This document shows, piece after piece, positions 62,171 through 64,000 of a stretch of 64,000 nt of DNA (position 1 is its first letter; each line of letters starts with the position of its first letter). The DNA comes from Vreelandella sp042466685 (GTDB lineage: Bacteria; Pseudomonadota; Gammaproteobacteria; Pseudomonadales; Halomonadaceae), in the NCBI RefSeq assembly GCF_042466685.1, contig NZ_CP170448.1, forward strand, positions 1,860,001 through 1,924,000. The letters run 5' to 3'. The notes under the pieces are model-generated. The model was not told where the DNA came from, did not search any database, and saw only the letters and a list, made by a program, of their open reading frames with translations. The translations under genes were made by a program, and so were the position numbers.

Positions 62171-63319
62171 ATGAGTGACGACCCAACCCGCCACGATGGT
62201 CTAGACGACGGACATGACAACCCGGCCAATGGCGATCGCCGCACCGGCTCTGTTAATAGTGGCCCGTCCAGCGAGTTTAAAGAGGATCCTTGGACTGAGG
62301 GGCCGGAGGTTCCGCCCGGTGCAGGGTCGAAGCAGGCGTCAGGCGCGCCGGGCGACGATGCTGACACTTTGCGCGAACGCCAGCGACTCGCACAGTTGGA
62401 AATGATGGATCACTGGATAGGCGGTGTCTTGGCCGAGCAGCGGCGTACCCGCCGCTGGAAGCTGTTTTTCCGCCTGATGTTTCTCGCTGTCGTGCTAGCT
62501 GGACTGTCTGCCATCCTTTATAGCCTTTACTGGGATTCGCCCAGTGTCACCGCGCCCACGCAACGCCACTTGGGCATTGTTGAGGTGAATGGGGTGATTG
62601 CGAGCGATTCGCCCGCCAATGCAGAGCGTATCATCCAGGGGTTAAATCGTGCTTGGGAGGCGGAAAGCGCGGCTGCCGTGGTGCTGCACATTAATAGCCC
62701 AGGCGGTAGCCCAGTGCAGTCTCAGCGTATCTATGCGGAAATCATGCGCCTGCGTGAGCAGGGTGACAAACCGATAATCGCGGTGATTGAGGATATAGGT
62801 GCCAGCGGCGCTTATTACATTGCCGCCGCGGCAGATGAAATTGTGGCATCACCGGTGAGTCTGGTGGGCTCTATTGGGGTGATCTATGCAGGCTTTGGCT
62901 TTGAAGAGGCGATAGCGCGTATTGGTGTTGAGCGTCGCGTGCTCACGGCAGGGGAGAACAAAGCCTTTTTAGACCCCTTCCAGCCCATGGATGATGAGGC
63001 AGAAACGTTTTGGCAGGAAGTGCTGAGCCAAACCCATCGCCAGTTCATCGATGACGTCCGCGCGGGGCGCGGTGACAGGCTCAGTGATAGCTCGGACATT
63101 TTTTCCGGTTTGATCTGGGGGGGTGAGCAGAGCATCGAGCTAGGGCTGGTCGATCAGTTGGGTAACCTCGAACAGCTGTCGCGCGAGCAGGTGGGGAACA
63201 CCGATTGGGTAGACTACACCCCCAGCCTCGACCCTTTCGAGCGCTTTACGCGGCGTTTTACCCAGGTTGCTGCTGAGGTGCTAGGCATTAAAGCGCCTAA
63301 CACCCCGCTGCGTTTCTAA
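62171..63319 (+). CDS. sppA: Signal peptide peptidase SppA-type S49 protease
   Basis: Membrane-bound Ser/Lys protease that degrades cleaved signal peptides. 382 residues: disordered acidic cytoplasmic N-terminus (about 1-70), membrane helix about 98-119, one S49 protease domain (about 135-345). Oxyanion region INSPGGSP, nucleophile Ser212 in GASGAYYIA and general base Lys264 in AGENKAFLDPF. It is the short single-domain form, not the two-domain E. coli SppA. Nine bases after the HAD gene; convergent with the yceF-like gene. Confidence 0.92.
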   Translation: MSDDPTRHDGLDDGHDNPANGDRRTGSVNSGPSSEFKEDPWTEGPEVPPGAGSKQASGAPGDDADTLRERQRLAQLEMMDHWIGGVLAEQRRTRRWKLFFRLMFLAVVLAGLSAILYSLYWDSPSVTAPTQRHLGIVEVNGVIASDSPANAERIIQGLNRAWEAESAAAVVLHINSPGGSPVQSQRIYAEIMRLREQGDKPIIAVIEDIGASGAYYIAAAADEIVASPVSLVGSIGVIYAGFGFEEAIARIGVERRVLTAGENKAFLDPFQPMDDEAETFWQEVLSQTHRQFIDDVRAGRGDRLSDSSDIFSGLIWGGEQSIELGLVDQLGNLEQLSREQVGNTDWVDYTPSLDPFERFTRRFTQVAAEVLGIKAPNTPLRF

Positions 63320-63362
63320 GCGCCAATCTTAGCCGTGGAGGTGCTGATTAGCGCACCGCTGG

Positions 63363-63977
63363 TTAGGGCTGGCCAAGCGGATCCAGCCCCGCTTGGCGCA
63401 GCATGTCGCAGAGCGCGATCAGCGGTAGCCCAATCAGTGCATTGGGGTCGCGGCCTTCCAGTTTTTCAAACAGGGCAATGCCGAGGCCTTCCATGCGAAA
63501 ACTGCCAGCGCTATCCAGTGGCTGCTCTTTGGCGACATAAGTTTCGATCTCTTGGGTGCTAAGAGTCCGAAACACGACCTCGAAAGGCTCAATATGAACC
63601 TGATGGCGCTGGTGGCGAGTATCCAGTAGCGCTAAGCCGGTTAGAAAGGTGACACGCTGGCCAGAGAAGCGAGCAAGGTTAGCGCAAGCTTTCTCGGCTG
63701 TGTGGGGTTTGCCAAGAATGTCGCCTTCAAATACCGCCACCTGATCAGAACCTATAACGTAGTGGTGAGGGAAGTGGGCTGCCACAGCGTAGGCTTTGCT
63801 GAGCGCGAGGCGGTGCACCAGTGCGCGAGGTGTTTCACCGGGATGAGGTGTTTCATCAATGTCGGGTGAGTGGCACTGGTAGGGGAGTTGCAGGCGATCC
63901 AAAAGCTCACGCCGCCAGCGTGAGCTTGAGGCTAGCACCAGCTCCGTCGTTGATGACTGGGCTGATGGCTGAGCCAT
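63363..63977 (-). CDS. Maf/YceF-type nucleoside triphosphate pyrophosphatase
   Basis: Maf-family pyrophosphatase that hydrolyses modified NTPs; the YceF branch acts on 7-methyl-GTP. 204 residues. Motifs: LVLASSSRWRRELLDRL (residues 13-29), YVIGSDQVAVFEG and LGKPHTAEKA. The DSAGSFRMEGLGIALF segment is family-typical. In E. coli yceF lies near rluC and precedes yceD-rpmF; those would lie past the right edge of the window. The last 23 bases show nothing more. Confidence 0.9.
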   Translation of the reverse strand: MAQPSAQSSTTELVLASSSRWRRELLDRLQLPYQCHSPDIDETPHPGETPRALVHRLALSKAYAVAAHFPHHYVIGSDQVAVFEGDILGKPHTAEKACANLARFSGQRVTFLTGLALLDTRHQRHQVHIEPFEVVFRTLSTQEIETYVAKEQPLDSAGSFRMEGLGIALFEKLEGRDPNALIGLPLIALCDMLRQAGLDPLGQP

Positions 63978-64000
63978 TGCGCTCTGAGTGTTCGATGGTT

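Overview
This 64 kb window is a dense block of chromosomal housekeeping genes from a gammaproteobacterium. Protein style, moderate GC content and gene order suggest a Halomonadaceae member (Halomonas-like) or a close relative in the old Oceanospirillales. That placement is from recall, not from alignment. The order mla-ibaG-murA-hisG-hisD-algW, rplM-rpsI, petABC, sspAB, dolP-diaA-yraN-lpoA, rsmI, rnpB, dcw cluster, lpxC, dciA, secA, argJ resembles the Pseudomonas arrangement. I see no phage, insertion sequence, CRISPR array, tRNA or rRNA.

Layout. 1-2.0 kb: end of mlaE, then mlaD, mlaC and mlaB (outer-membrane lipid asymmetry). 2.0-5.6 kb: ibaG, murA, a short-form hisG and hisD. 5.7-9.7 kb: a DegS/AlgW-type periplasmic protease, a Nif3-like protein, a YhcB-like protein and ZapE. 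9.7-10.8 kb: rplM-rpsI with a structured leader and a strong terminator. 10.9-13.6 kb: petABC, the cytochrome bc1 complex. 13.7-14.9 kb: sspA-sspB. 15-18.2 kb (minus strand): lpoA-yraN-diaA-dolP. 18.3-19.1 kb: rsmI. 19.16-19.53 kb: rnpB, the RNase P RNA. 19.6-36.3 kb: the division and cell-wall cluster from rsmH to ftsZ, without mraZ. 36.4-41.2 kb: lpxC, dciA, a small secreted leader ORF and secA. 41.2-45.7 kb: argJ, a Nudix-ThiE fusion, and aguA-aguB for agmatine breakdown. 45.8-56.3 kb: one LolC/E-type permease with lolD, a DUF2062 protein, comEC, msbA-lpxK-Trm112-like-kdsB, a low-molecular-weight tyrosine phosphatase and murB. 56.3-64 kb: RNase E with a very long low-complexity tail, a 725-bp rne/rluC divergent region, rluC, a HAD phosphatase, an SppA-type peptidase and a YceF/Maf protein.

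Most genes serve one theme: building and dividing the envelope. Peptidoglycan precursors come from murA, murB, murC-F, ddl, mraY and murG, and are assembled by ftsW and ftsI with activator lpoA. Lipid A and LPS come from lpxC, lpxK, kdsB and msbA. Lipoprotein and lipid traffic is handled by lolCD and mla, protein export by secA.

The most interesting candidate is the 120-codon ORF just upstream of secA (37996-38358). It has a signal-peptide-like N-terminus and an Arg-Gly-Pro-Pro motif seven codons before its stop (RGPP followed by six residues). A strong hairpin lies between it and secA, whose ribosome binding site is weak. This is the position and plan of a SecM-type translational arrest leader, but the sequence differs from E. 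coli SecM. Other leads are a repeated motif in the rplM leader, the long hairpin-rich rne leader, a non-canonical PVWY Qo motif in cytochrome b, tandem copies of the kdsB tail downstream of its stop, and micro-duplications in the RNase E tail.
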